The position numbers and the translations under genes were made by a program. This document shows, in pieces, positions 45,001 to 57,000 of a stretch of 64,000 bases of DNA. The notes under the pieces were generated by a model. That model was not told where the DNA came from, ran no database searches, and was given only the letters and a program-made list of their open reading frames with translations. The DNA is taken from assembly GCF_026151205.1 (NCBI RefSeq), contig NC_087073.1, positions 16,697,837-16,761,836 of the forward strand. The letters run 5' to 3'. The stretch's first letter is position 1. The number at the start of each line of letters is the position of its first letter. Source of the DNA: Bolinopsis microptera (lineage: Eukaryota; Ctenophora; Tentaculata; Lobata; Bolinopsidae).

Positions 45001-48000
45001 AAAAGGAGCAGCAGAGGGAGGTGTTGGATAGGGTTAAGGAGAACATCAGGAAGGAAAGAGAGGTGCAGTTGGGTACGTTGGAGATGCAGTCCAGGTGGGG
45101 TAATTGGAGAGAGCTGGTGACAAGGACTGACATGAGCTGGCACACGCTCTTCAAGTATGGGGACTCATTAATCGGTTTTTTGCTTAGTGCTGTGTATGGC
45201 ACGCTTGTTACACCAGCTTTAGCATCCAAGTGGAGCGAGGATGAGGATGGGATGTGCAAGCTGTGTGGTGACAAGTTGGGAACTGTGCAGCATATCCTGG
45301 CTGGTTGTCCTGTGGCACTAAGTCAAGGGAGATACCGATGGCGCCACGATAAGGTGCTTAAACAAATAGCAGACCAAGTTAAATTCCATTGTGAGCGGAG
45401 AGTCAACAAGAGGAAGAGTTCTTGTGTCACTCGGAAAGCCATTGAGTTTGTTCCAGCAGGAGGGAGGTTTAAGGAGGTGAAGAGGTCGAAAGTCAGTGAG
45501 TTTGGGATTCTGAGTGGGGCCACTGATTGGATAGTATTAGCAGACCTGGATAAGCAGCTGAAATTCCCGTCGGATATAGCAACGACCAGATTAAGACCAG
45601 ATTTGGTTCTTTTCTCGAAAGCTTCCAAGAGAGTAATCTGGTGGGAGCTTACAGTACCGTCGGAAGAGAGAATAGCTGCATCCCATGAGCTGAAGCTTGA
45701 TCGGTATAACAGTCTACAAGCGGAAATACAAGCTAATGGGTGGTCATGTTTCGGCTTTGCTGTTGAGGTTGGTGCTAGAGGTGTGGTCGCAGCAAGTTTG
45801 GAGTGTGCATCAAGGAAGATTGGTCTGACTGGGAGAGCCCTCAAGAAGTTGGTCAGAGATTGTGGGAAGGATGCAGCCCATTGTTCAAGATGGATTTATC
45901 TGCTGTCTAGGAAAAGAGAGTGGGAGATGAGAGCTGTTTGAGCTTTATGACTTCACCTAACAGCCAGAGGTGCCATAAGCTAACTCGTCGTAAATCGCGA
46001 GCTCTAGCAGGTATCCTCGGGTGATTGTCAGATCAGATGGTGGTCCAAGAGAGACTGCTGGGGCACCTGACAGAAAACCGTATCGCAATGAAAGCCCCGA
46101 AACGGTGTCAGGTTTGTGACTGAAGATTCTGATCAAGCTCAGGGTTGAGTCTACACAGTGTCGCCACTTGCCGATGCCAGTTGACGCGAGAAGACACTGA
46201 TGTAAGTGGGAAGTTATGTCTAAGAAACAGCGTGTGGTTCGGGTGCCGGTTGAACGCATGTAAAAGGGAGGGTATATCCGTATTTCGCTGCTAGTGATGC
46301 AGTCCTTGGCCCGGTAGCTAAGGCTTCCCCGTTTCTCGCTCATTTGTGCTCCGATGGGCTTGTGACCTCTGCGGGGGTCAAGTGCAGGATGAGGGACATG
46401 GCCGACCAGGAGAAGGTTGTTTTTGGGAGATAGAGTAGGGTTGGTTTGGTGTTGTGCCTTCGCAGTTTAACTGTATCTTTACCCTATGATCCAACAAATG
46501 TAAACCCAAACTATATTCATCACTTGTTTCATCTACCTTATCACCATTTAAAAGTTTATAATATTTGACCCTGTTCTCCAGTCCTAACCCGTAGAGAGCG
46601 AGTTGTGCGACCGACGTAAGCCTTTCCACAGACACTAAATTGGAACAGATAAATGATGTTGTAACTCTGGCAGTTTCCAGGGCAATATAGTCCATGAGAT
46701 ATAGTAAATCTTAAAATGAACGATCTTACTATAGTCTGACTTGTTCAATGATATCAGATTCGATCAATTTAATTTACAAGAATTGCGGTCACCATTTTTG
46801 CGTGGGTCGCTTAATTTCCGTTTAATAAAATTTTGTTTGATAGTAGGAAGATTCACCTAGTTTGACACGTGATGTTAGCCCAGAGATCATCTCTTCATCT
46901 CCCTTCATTTTCAGCTTCTGTCCTTCTGATCCAACGGATCAAATCACGAATAGATCGTGTGGTATTAATGAGGATCGTATTGACATTGAATATGGAGGAT
47001 CGATCTAGCGACCTCCAAAGTCGATCTGAGAAAGCTATAAAAAATGTGGATGATTTCATCAACTGAGACTCCTGGATTGAGAGCACAGATACGGATATAA
47101 GGGTTAGAAAGGGAAAAGCATGGGGTGCCCTACATATACTGAAGGATATTTGGAAATTCAAACTCTCAAAGATTAGATTTTTCATAGCGGCTTGTGACTT
47201 GTGAGTCAGTACTGCTGTACGGATCAGAAACCTGGACACTGACAAAGGCTCAAGAGAAAAGTTTGGACGGGACATACACAAAGATGCTGCGTATGGTGCT
47301 GGGTATCTCAGATCATGGAAGGACAACGTCAGCAATATAACTTTGTATGGTAGCCTACTAAGGCTGTCAAACAATTTACGGAGCAGGAGATTAAAAATGG
47401 CGGGACACTGCATCAGACATCCTGAGCTACTTGCCAGTGATTTAGTCTTATGGGAACCTATGCATGGTAGAGCACAGCAAGGCCGACCAAGACAAAGCTA
47501 CTTGTCTATGTTACTGAAGGAAGTGGGGACAAACTCTAAAGAGGAACTGCGAACCCTGGTGCGGAACAGGGATATATGGAGGGGGATATCTGGCGTAGAT
47601 CGGACTTAGTTCCGACATAGTAGTTGTAGTAGTAGTAGTCGTTCTTCTCACGTAAATTCTAGAAGCTCGAAAAGAGCGCCGCGCATTGGGATTGGCATGG
47701 CATGCCAGGTAATTACGATAGTAACTCCGAAGAAATGAACGAAGATCAAGAAAGTGCACAGATCATGCCATAATGTATACTTAGAATATTTAAATTTTAT
47801 AATTTAAATATTTAACTTATGTCCGTTCAAATAAGGTCCGATAAGGTAAACATAAATATAATGTACCCATATTTAATTGTTCGTACCTTTTGTATGCAAG
47901 TAGCTAAAGTAAAACACGGTCACGTGACTAAAAAATGACGTCATTTATAGTATCGCAGACCATTTAGCTGAAATACAATTAAACTAAAACGACCCTTCAG

Positions 48001-51000
48001 AGTTCAGTCCACCTACCATTTGTCCGGTATTCAGTGCCCAAATTGTTCAGTCTACTAAATATAATAGAGTTCAGTATGAGGGGATCGTTTGATACTGCTT
48101 ATATACTTAACTGCAATTCCCATTATTTACGACGAATTTCAGAGAAATTCCCTGTATATCTTATTCCTTAAATCATTATATATAATATATTATTGGGATT
48201 ATTGTACGGGTAATCGCAATCTTTTACCTCTACGATAATTTCGCCCCAAAAAGTTAATTACGAACACAGCAGATTAATCTTGTGGTAACTGGTACTGGTA
48301 GTTTAAATTCACAAGCTAGATCGGCAAGACACGAGTCTTGAAGAATCAACTTGTAACTACCTAATTGTAATAAAATCCAAATTCCAAACCCATTACCACT
48401 TACCACTTTTCTACTTTTTTATTACTTTACAGTTTACTAGCTACAGTTATAACAACCCATCATTTTCTCTCTATGTTGCTTTACGGACATTTTTGTCGGA
48501 ATATGTTCCATTAGTTCAATTTTCCCGTCCCCATTATTAATTTAATTCGAATTCAAATTCGTCTGTCTTATGGTTATTATAATGTATTTGGTATTTACTT
48601 AATACCTATATATAATACTTAACCTAGTTACATTGTAATGTATTAACCTATGTAATATTTAACGTAATATTTAACCTTATATTTACCTAGCTTGCTACTC
48701 TTTTAACTGGACTTTCAGCAAACCGCTCATTTGTGATAAATAAAAGCAACGTTTCATGGTTTTACGCTTACATTCGGGGAATATGAATCGAATTGCGTGT
48801 GTTGTAAAGTAGTATTGTTAGGTTCTCGGATAAATTAACTTTGTTTACGGCGGAATATGTAATATTAGGAGGCTTGCGTTTAAAGTATTTAGGAGCACTT
48901 TATTTGTGAAATGTTTGGTAGTAAAGGGACCGTTACACATTTCCGGGTAGTGCGACATTTCGTGTAATAGTTTAAACTGTTTAACAGTTGGTTTAGAATT
49001 TAGAAAGTTTTGGTTTGTATTTCATTTTACACGGGTTGACTGTATTTGGTTGACTGGCAAACCTGCTGTCAGACATACTGCCATATTGTAGTTGGCCGCG
49101 CTTGTGCACCTGACTTACAGCTAGGCCTGTGGTTGGTTCTCGCGACCACAGGATGACTGTCAGTGGAGTGCTCAGCGTCTAGACAGTGTCTAGACGCTGG
49201 TGCAGGCTGGCTGCGTTAGGCCGACACGCGTTGTGGCGTAACGTAAGTTTTGGGAGCATACCCGGAGAGCCGGATGTGGAGAGCTCACTTCTGAGTTGCC
49301 CCTTAATCACATTAAGGGATTCGAATTAACGGTAGCCAGTCTTACTGAGCACTACCAGCTGTGATTAGACACGTCGTGTGATCTATAATCACGTTAATCG
49401 ATTTGAGCGAACACTTGGAGGTTTTTATCTGTTGACGTTCACTTTGTATTACTTTTCCCTTTTATTAATTATCCTTTTTAATATACTCGTTTCATTTCTA
49501 CCTTACGGTACGCCCTGCCGTTCGTGCTTCGTGACTAGAGCTTGACTAGCATACACTAAATACTAAGGAACATAGCAGTCTACTACCTAATGAACAAATG
49601 TGTTTATCGTAACCCAGAGCTCATGAATAAGATCGTATCAGCCAGGCGTTACATTGACGACGGAGCAGGTTTGTTTGAGGGAACTACAGATGAGTTCAAA
49701 ATTTGGATTGCAGATGTTAACAAAGCACTCCTCTCCCATGGCCTAATCATTGATGAATACCAAATAGAAGATCCTGGTAAACACGTATCTTTCCTTGACA
49801 TAATGTTCACCGTCGATTCCTTAGGATCCCTCCAAACGGATTTGTTCATAAAACCAACAGACTCCCGTTCATATCTACATTTTAAAAGCTCCCACCCTAA
49901 CCATATCTATTCCGGTATCGTGTACTCTCAATGCCTTAGACTCAGAAGGATCATCAACTGCCAAGAACGCCTGGAAGGACATCTCAACAACCTCAAAAAA
50001 GCCTTCCTTGCCGCATGTTACCCTAGAAAAATGATTGAGAACATCAGTAATAAGGTCCTCAACACAGCAAGATCACTGTCACGCAAAGTTCAGGCTCCGG
50101 ATGACCAGACATCATTACATCTTCCAATCAGGGTCATATCTACTTATGGTAGTGATGATGATCTGGTGTCTGTGACTAAGAAGTATGAAGAACACCTCTC
50201 AAGAACGAGGAGTTTCAGTGAAAGTGACACTGCTGAAACATCCCAAGAGACCTCCTCAACATCCGCCAGGGGGGGGGGGGGGGTCCACGTTAAAAAAAGT
50301 TAAAAAAGTTAAACTAATTAATGTTAAATTTCAAAATTCAGGCTTAGAAAGTTAAACTTTTTTAACATAAATTCAAATTTGGGTTGAAATTGCAATGGAG
50401 TGAATATTCTAGACTAGTTTACTTTTAGGTCATGCGTTGGTATTTTTGTTCATTAGTCATTACATGTAGGAATATAGGAATGCCCATGACAAGAGTAAAA
50501 CAGTCATATAACATAGGTACAACCGATAAATAATTGATACATTTGATAATTACAATAATAAATTATAATTCATAGAAATATAAACAGCTGATTCATAAAT
50601 AATTTTAAAAAAACAACAGATTCCATTCACAGTGTCAACACTGAAAATAGGGCTATGATAATCTATATCATTAAATCTAGTGATACTAATCGTAATGAAT
50701 TAATAACTGAATAAAATTCTAATGATGTTTCATAAAAGTTATCGCTTAAACAAAGAGTCACTGTGTCACGATATTATATTACAAAGTTAAAAAGAGTCAC
50801 GTCTAATGATGTTTCAATGTAAAAGTTATCACTCAAACAATTTGTCAATATATTATATTACAAAATTAAAAAACAGTGTCAATGAAGTAAAAATTTTACA
50901 GGTGTTACTGTAATAACGTAAATAAAAGAACTTGAGGTTCTAATTTGAAGTTACTTATATCATTTAACCTGAATATAAAAGTCTATCATTAAAATGATTT

Positions 51001-54000
51001 TCACTATAGTGCAGCCCAGCAGCCGAGTCGTTCATATATTTTAGAACTTCACTTGTAATACGATTAACATCATACGGTTGAGGAATCTTCATTATATCAC
51101 GACATACATCATTATTCAGTAATGAAAATAGATGTTCCTCAATAATCTCTTCCTCGGACATTCCTGATGTCCCAAGACTAGGGAGGCTACCTCTTATGGC
51201 CAAACAACTGGCTAAAAAAAGCACAAATCCTTCAGTACTGATCCTGAGATCGCTGAACTGTCACTTGAACGCAAGCAGCTGATGATTGCGAATATGCAGA
51301 ACAAATTCCCGACCAACAGGAAGCATGTCAAGACCAACATCAACCAGCTAAGACGTAAGATTACAAAGAGACTCAGAGATATCAACAACCGCAGTGCTGA
51401 CACACTCGTCGAAGAGGTAAACAACACAGACGACGCCCGGAGATACTTTGGAGCCTCTAAGATACTCGCCAAAGGATATGTTAGACCAGCTCTAACCGTC
51501 CACAACCCTGCTGGGAATATCGCAGGTACTAATGAGGAGAAAGCGAGGATTATTAAGGAGTACTTTGAAGCTGAGTTCAACGACGCTGATGAGCCTACCC
51601 TTCCTGCCTTCCTTGACCCCCCATCTAGCCTTAACAGTCCCATCACCGTTGCAGAGATAGAGAGAGCCATCAGTAAACTCAAGTCTGGTAAAGCAGTGGG
51701 TATTGATAAAGTTCCTGGCGAGGTCATGAAAGCCCTGAACAACCCCCTCCTTCATGAAGAGCTGGCTAATGTGTTCAACGAGTCTTTCGAGAAAAACATT
51801 CACATTGAAGCAATAGGAGCAGGCATCCTCACACCACTGGCTAAGCCTGGTAAAACTCGTGGCCCAGTTAAGTCGATACGACCATTGACCCTGCTGAATG
51901 TTTCTAGAAAGATCCTGTCACTGATAGTGCTAAACAGAATAGAGAGAGCTGTGGACAACTTCACCGGACCGTTCCAAGCTGCCTACAAAGCTGGCAGGAG
52001 CTGTGCCGACCTAGTTTGGGCACAGAGCATGCTCATATCTGTAGTAATGAAGAAGGAGTTTGAATGGAACAAAGTGAGTATCGACATGTCAGCTGCCTTC
52101 AATACCATCCGCAGAGGTACAACAATCAGACTACTAGAAGCTGCAGGATGCTCCAGAGACGACCTGAGGCTTGTACAATACCTCATGGCTAACACCACTC
52201 TAGTAGTCAGAGTGTGTTCTACTGACTCAGAGATGTTCTCTTTCAACATAGGAGCCTCCCAAGGAGACAGCACAGCTGGTAAATTGTTTACCCTCAATCT
52301 AGCTGGAGCTGTACTAGTGCACATAAGAGCAGTCCTCCCCTCAAGACCCAACCCTCCGATAGCCGATAACCACATGCCTCTTGAGTCCGGCTATTCAGAC
52401 GATTTAGAGGAGATTGGTGAAGATATGAAGGAGTTACAGGATATCTTTCAGATCTCCAAGAATATTCTCAGTGAATGGAGTCTCTTTGTCAATGACACAA
52501 AGACAAAGTTTACCAGAGTGTATTTAGAAGAAGTTGGTGCCTGTGACGAGTGGGATAATGAACTAAGAGGAAAAGAGGAGTGGAGAAACGAGACGCTTCT
52601 TGGTACTAAGCTTGGATCAGAGCAGGATGTTACTAATAGAATAAATAAATCTAACTCAGTAACTCTGCCTTCTGGTCATTTGACAAGCTGTGGTGCCAGG
52701 GATCAGAGAGGAGTCAGATAACTGAGAAGAGAAAGATCAAACTCTACGACTCACTAGTAGTATCAGTGCTCCTGTACAACTGCTGCTGCTGGGCCGTACC
52801 TCAGCATATTCTAGAGTCTGTAGATGTTCTTCAGAGGAAGCACCTCAAGCGCATCCTACACATCTATTGGCCTAGCTCAATATCTAACAAGGCCCTCTAC
52901 GCTCGTACCCAGACCAGGCCCCTTTCCGAGAGAGTGGAAAAGGCACGGTGGACAATGCTAGGTCATGTTCTACGCAGTGACAACGACACACCTGCCTACC
53001 AGTCTCTGTTATTTGCTACACTAGGATGTCAAACACTAAATGGACGAGTGGGTAGACACAGGACTAATTTGTATGATATTATTGTGAAAAAGGACCTATT
53101 TAAGAGACAAATTTATTTAAAAAATGAAGATGATTTTACCAACTTAGTGAACTTAGCAAGAGATAGAGTAGGATGGAGGAGTTTATTTACTTTGAGACAT
53201 ATTGAACGAATGAGTCTTCGTAAGCGTAAATAGGCCAGCACTTTGCTGAGCCTCTTTAGGTGCTCTTTTGTTTATAGATGTTATTATATTATATAACTGG
53301 CTAAATGGCTCTTTAGATTATGAGAGCATCTATGTTTTGAAACAGAACTTCGATCTGGTCTTTTCACTTTCACACACCCCAATAGGTTCTTTACCTGCTT
53401 TAAGACTTCAGGGACTTCATTTTCAATATCTTCCGCGCTATCAATTACATTTAGATATTTCTTTGAATCCTGATTATTTTTTATTTCATTCAAAGATCTA
53501 TGCACAAGTTCCTCATCGTCACAACTTTTCAAATTGCTTGGACCTAGTGATCTAGTTAACTCTAGCATTACCGCAATGTGGGAAATAAAGGCAAAAGAAT
53601 GCTTCCCTGTCACATTTGCATGGACATAATTAGTAGACAGCTTTCCTTGTATTTTTGGAATAGATTGAATAGTTTCCGATGACAAGATTGGTTTCACTCT
53701 AGCTATTGGGCATGGCTGATGCACAGTATTCTGCACCACATCATCCGTACTCTTTGTTCCATTCTGACATTCCGGGGTAGGTAAAATACTCATCATCCGA
53801 CGACGTCTTTTCTTAGATTTTAGTCTTAATACCCGCTCCATGGATCGCACAATTGATAACGTAGGACACCTGGATTTTTTTCCTCCGAAAATATTGTATA
53901 TATTCTGTAGGCAAGCTTCCTCTAAAGAACACCCAAGTCTGAATAAAACCCGTTGAATTGCTTTGGCCTTGATAATCTGGCCAGGTACCATGTCGTTACA

Positions 54001-57000
54001 CTTCCACAATTCAATTTCAAAATTCGTCCTGACCGTGCATCTATCTTTAATCGTTTCGGCATCGAGCGCCTTTCTTCCGGATTTCTCCTTACAAAGTTTG
54101 TTTTTCGGCGTGGAAGTGCCATCTTCTGTGGCGAATCTTGTAGAAAGTTTGTTTAAAACAGTCTCTTTCTTCGCAATCACAGGCTTATCACCTTTTCCAT
54201 CGTGTACTGGCAGTCTAATTGTACTCAGAGAACTTGTTGGAGGAGTATTTCTAGAGTTCAATTTGTCCCGATTTCCCTGCTGATTCTCATTCTTGATTGC
54301 AGTTCCACCTTCAATGAGTCGTGTAGACAACTTGTTAAGTGCTGTTTCCTTCTTTGAATTTAACACTTTCTTGCTGCTGTTTATCTTATCAACATCAATT
54401 GGTCGTCCAATTGTGAATTTAGAATTGTCTACTGTGGGAGTTCTCGTGGTTAAATCATCAGTGTTAGCCCGCAAATGCTCCTTCTTCTTCAGACCAGTCG
54501 ATGAAGATTTATCCATAATCGTCAATTTGCTTTGCACCGTCGGTTTCTTAATCTTTGGAATCCTAAAAGTAGGGACAGCTCTCCTCTTGAATGAGTTGCT
54601 TGTTATTATCGCAGTAGTGATAACATCAGCAGATGATTCGTCTTCAGAATCATATTGAGTTCTAGGTTTTGATGAATCAGCAGCCCTTTTTGAAGTGTTG
54701 ACAACAACTGATACGTCCTCAGTAGATGGTTCGGGTACAGTGATTACAGCTGGAGGAAGCTCCGGAGTATCAATACCTGATGATGTGTCCTCAGTAGATG
54801 GTTCGGGTACAGGGATTACAGCTACAGGAACCCTTCAAGCGAATGAGCGACTCTCCTGATGCCTTCGCTAAATTGCAACGTAAACATCTGTCGTATGTGA
54901 GACTTTCCATAACCCTTCCGCACTTACACCGCCAAGCCATATTCTTTTTTCGTATTATATGAATGATTATATTAGTAAATTATACAATTATGTGTATATA
55001 TAGATACAAGGTGTTTTTTTTTGTAGAGTTATCAAATCAGTTACAACTACAGAAAACAATTGCAAGAGCGAGGTACTACTAGTACTAAAGGTCAACACTC
55101 ATAATTGAGTTTAATTTGGGTAATTATGTTAAAATTTGAACCGATTAGTCAGCCAAAATCTGATTTTTAATTTATGTTAAAAAAGTTAAAAAAGTTAAAG
55201 TAATTAATGTTAAGTTCCAAAATCTCGATCTTAGAATTTAACTTTTTTAACGTGGACCCCCCCCCCCCCTCCGCCATGCCTAGGAAGACAATTTTCAGTT
55301 ACACAAAGAAAACAGGGCCAAGCCTAAAATCTCGCCTCGTCAAATTGAAAGAACTTGCTTTAGGAGCTCAACATGGCCCAACCAGCAAATGCAATGTGCC
55401 AAGATGCAAATGTTGTGAACTTGTCAAAGGCACCCGTGAATTCAAAGTGAACGGCAAGAAGGTTAAAGCTTCCCCTGGAAACTGCCAGAGCTACAACATC
55501 ATTTATCTGTTCCAATGTAGTGTCTGTGGAAAGGCTTACGTCGGTCGCACAACTCGATCTCTACGGGTTAGGACTGGAGAACATAGGGTCAAATATTATA
55601 AACTTTTAAATGGTGATAAGGTAGATGAAACAAGTGATGAATATAGTTTGGGTTTACATTTGTTGGATCATGGTTTTAGACAAAGGGAAGATTTTAACAA
55701 AATTTGTAATGTGTCAATTATTGATAATTCTAGTCCTAAAACTTTGGATATCCGTGAACATAAATAAATTCAACTACTCAAGACTTTAAAACCTTTGGGA
55801 ATTAACACTATAAATCCTTTTGGCCTTCCTTTACTCCTAACATCTTAATTTTAACTTTATAACCGTTTTAAGAGTGTTCAGATTTTTAAAGGAATTTTGG
55901 GTTTTACTAACTTTTTACAATTTCTAGGGCTTATGTCACTGAAGATGACGCCTTGCAACATGTTTGACGATAGCCTGTAGATTGATAGTTTGATCTCAGT
56001 ATTTACAACAATTCATCTAGTTTGATTGATTCAAAGGGAAACAAATTCCTCAAATACTAAGGAACTCCGTTTTCTATACGTGAAAGATTTTTCATTTTAT
56101 TAGCTGCTCCGAAAAAGTATTAACAAAAAGGGGTAAGCTGCATATTTAAATATATTAAAATTTGACCAAAAACCCATATTTGGGTAGATGGACCGCTGCC
56201 AGTGTCTCTTTCCCAAACAAAAGTAAATGATATAAATTTGAATGATCGTCCGTAAATTCAAAATGAAAACAAATGTTAGGAAAATTCAAAGTGGCACTTA
56301 GATATGATAGATCAACCTCAGCCAGAGCACAAGACACATACCTTTGTTAACATACCGGATCAGGCGCCGATAATATAGCGCCCGAGACACATACCTTTGT
56401 TCTTAATCGGATCAGGCGCCGATAATATAAATGGATAATATATGTGTGCTTTGTCTAATATTTGTTCGAGAACTAGGTCTCCGAGTTCTCTATAACAAGT
56501 AAATAGTAATAACCACAGTATTATAAGTAAATAGTAATAACCACAGTATTGCATCATTTCAGCAGAAATAGGGGACAATAGGGGTATATTTTTCTGCTGA
56601 AATGATACAATAGGACTGAGAACGCAATAAATAGGCCTCTGGGCTACAAACGGATAAAACTCACTTTTCGCGTGTACAAACAGGCTGAACAGGCGACACA
56701 GCTGGCGCGGTGCCAATTGCTTTTTTCCCCGGTACTTTCCCGTGAATTTTGGCACAATCTCAATTTACCTACCTTACTCGGGAATATTATAGCGGGTTAA
56801 TTTATGACTGGGAAAATTAATGACCGGGAAAAATATGGCGGAATTTTCCAAAACCCACCACTTTATCCCAGACATAATATTCCCGAGTAAGGTAACTCAT
56901 AACCACATATGTATTTATATTGTACAGATTTCCTGCAATCAATCCGCAATCTAAGATTGTGGTAAATATTCAACGACAATATCGGGAAGTGACTTACAGA

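Larger units (their letters stand above)
36512..46487 (+). mobile_element. REL-type LINE copy B, nearly full length, split
   Basis: Lies head-to-tail behind copy A. It has a leader (36512-36777), a zinc-finger start, RT, zinc knuckle and restriction-like endonuclease. The I-type LINE at 37005-42563 splits it. Restriction-like-endonuclease LINEs (R2/R4/NeSL/HERO groups) are usually sequence-specific. Here the host site is inside a Penelope-like element. Confidence 0.82.
34890..46685 (-). pseudogene. Penelope-like GIY-YIG endonuclease, disrupted
   Basis: The 5' part, 46685-46490, encodes [31 protein letters not shown] and part of the C-terminal region. The 3' part (35031 to about 34908) encodes [20 protein letters not shown]. 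It is broken by 11.5 kb of LINEs and by small frame changes (a 2-3 nt difference after GLENRVKYY). Confidence 0.8.
34654..46691 (-). mobile_element. Penelope-like element 1, split by nested LINEs
   Basis: Own sequence is 34654-35031 and about 46486-46691, a 5'-truncated minus-strand element carrying the GIY-YIG part. It matches element 2 at 55470-56051. A 13-bp target duplication ccatgagatatag flanks it (34641-34653 and 46692-46704). Everything between 35032 and 46487 was inserted later. Confidence 0.88.
50964..54940 (-). pseudogene. Unknown gene of the poly-G element
   Basis: Begins [20 protein letters not shown] plus [11 protein letters not shown], a CxC/CxxC zinc-ribbon-like start. A one-base frame break near 54.83 kb follows, then an acidic/Ser-Thr stretch with the repeated [18 protein letters not shown]. 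Next is a basic region with a repeated motif KKET(A/V)LNKLSTR, then a folded-looking part ([40 protein letters not shown]) and a [10 protein letters not shown] basic patch. The frame continues across the LINE (51217-53294) at LeuAlaSer and ends [17 protein letters not shown]. About 640 codons in all. No transposase catalytic pattern is seen. Confidence 0.7.
50269..55269. mobile_element. DNA element with poly-G terminal inverted repeats
   Basis: Left end G(15)tccacgttaaaaaaagtta; right end its inverse, taacttttttaacgtgga then C(13). A 7-bp target duplication tccgcca lies at 50262-50268 and 55270-55276. Both subterminal zones carry ttaaaaaagttaaa and taattaatgttaa words. It contains one minus-strand gene of unknown family, split by a LINE. 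Without that LINE it is about 2.9 kb. I cannot place it in a known superfamily. Confidence 0.85.
49572..56051 (+). mobile_element. Penelope-like element 2, split by a DNA element
   Basis: 14-bp target duplication aaatactaaggaac at 49558-49571 and 56052-56065. Own sequence is 49572-50268 and 55277-56051. It is 5'-truncated just upstream of RT motif C. The GIY-YIG domain and 3' UTR match element 1. Confidence 0.9.

Noticed and set aside
53953-54658. Plus-strand ORFs opposite the unknown gene
   Set aside because: They overlap the long minus-strand frame of the poly-G element and have no recognisable features.
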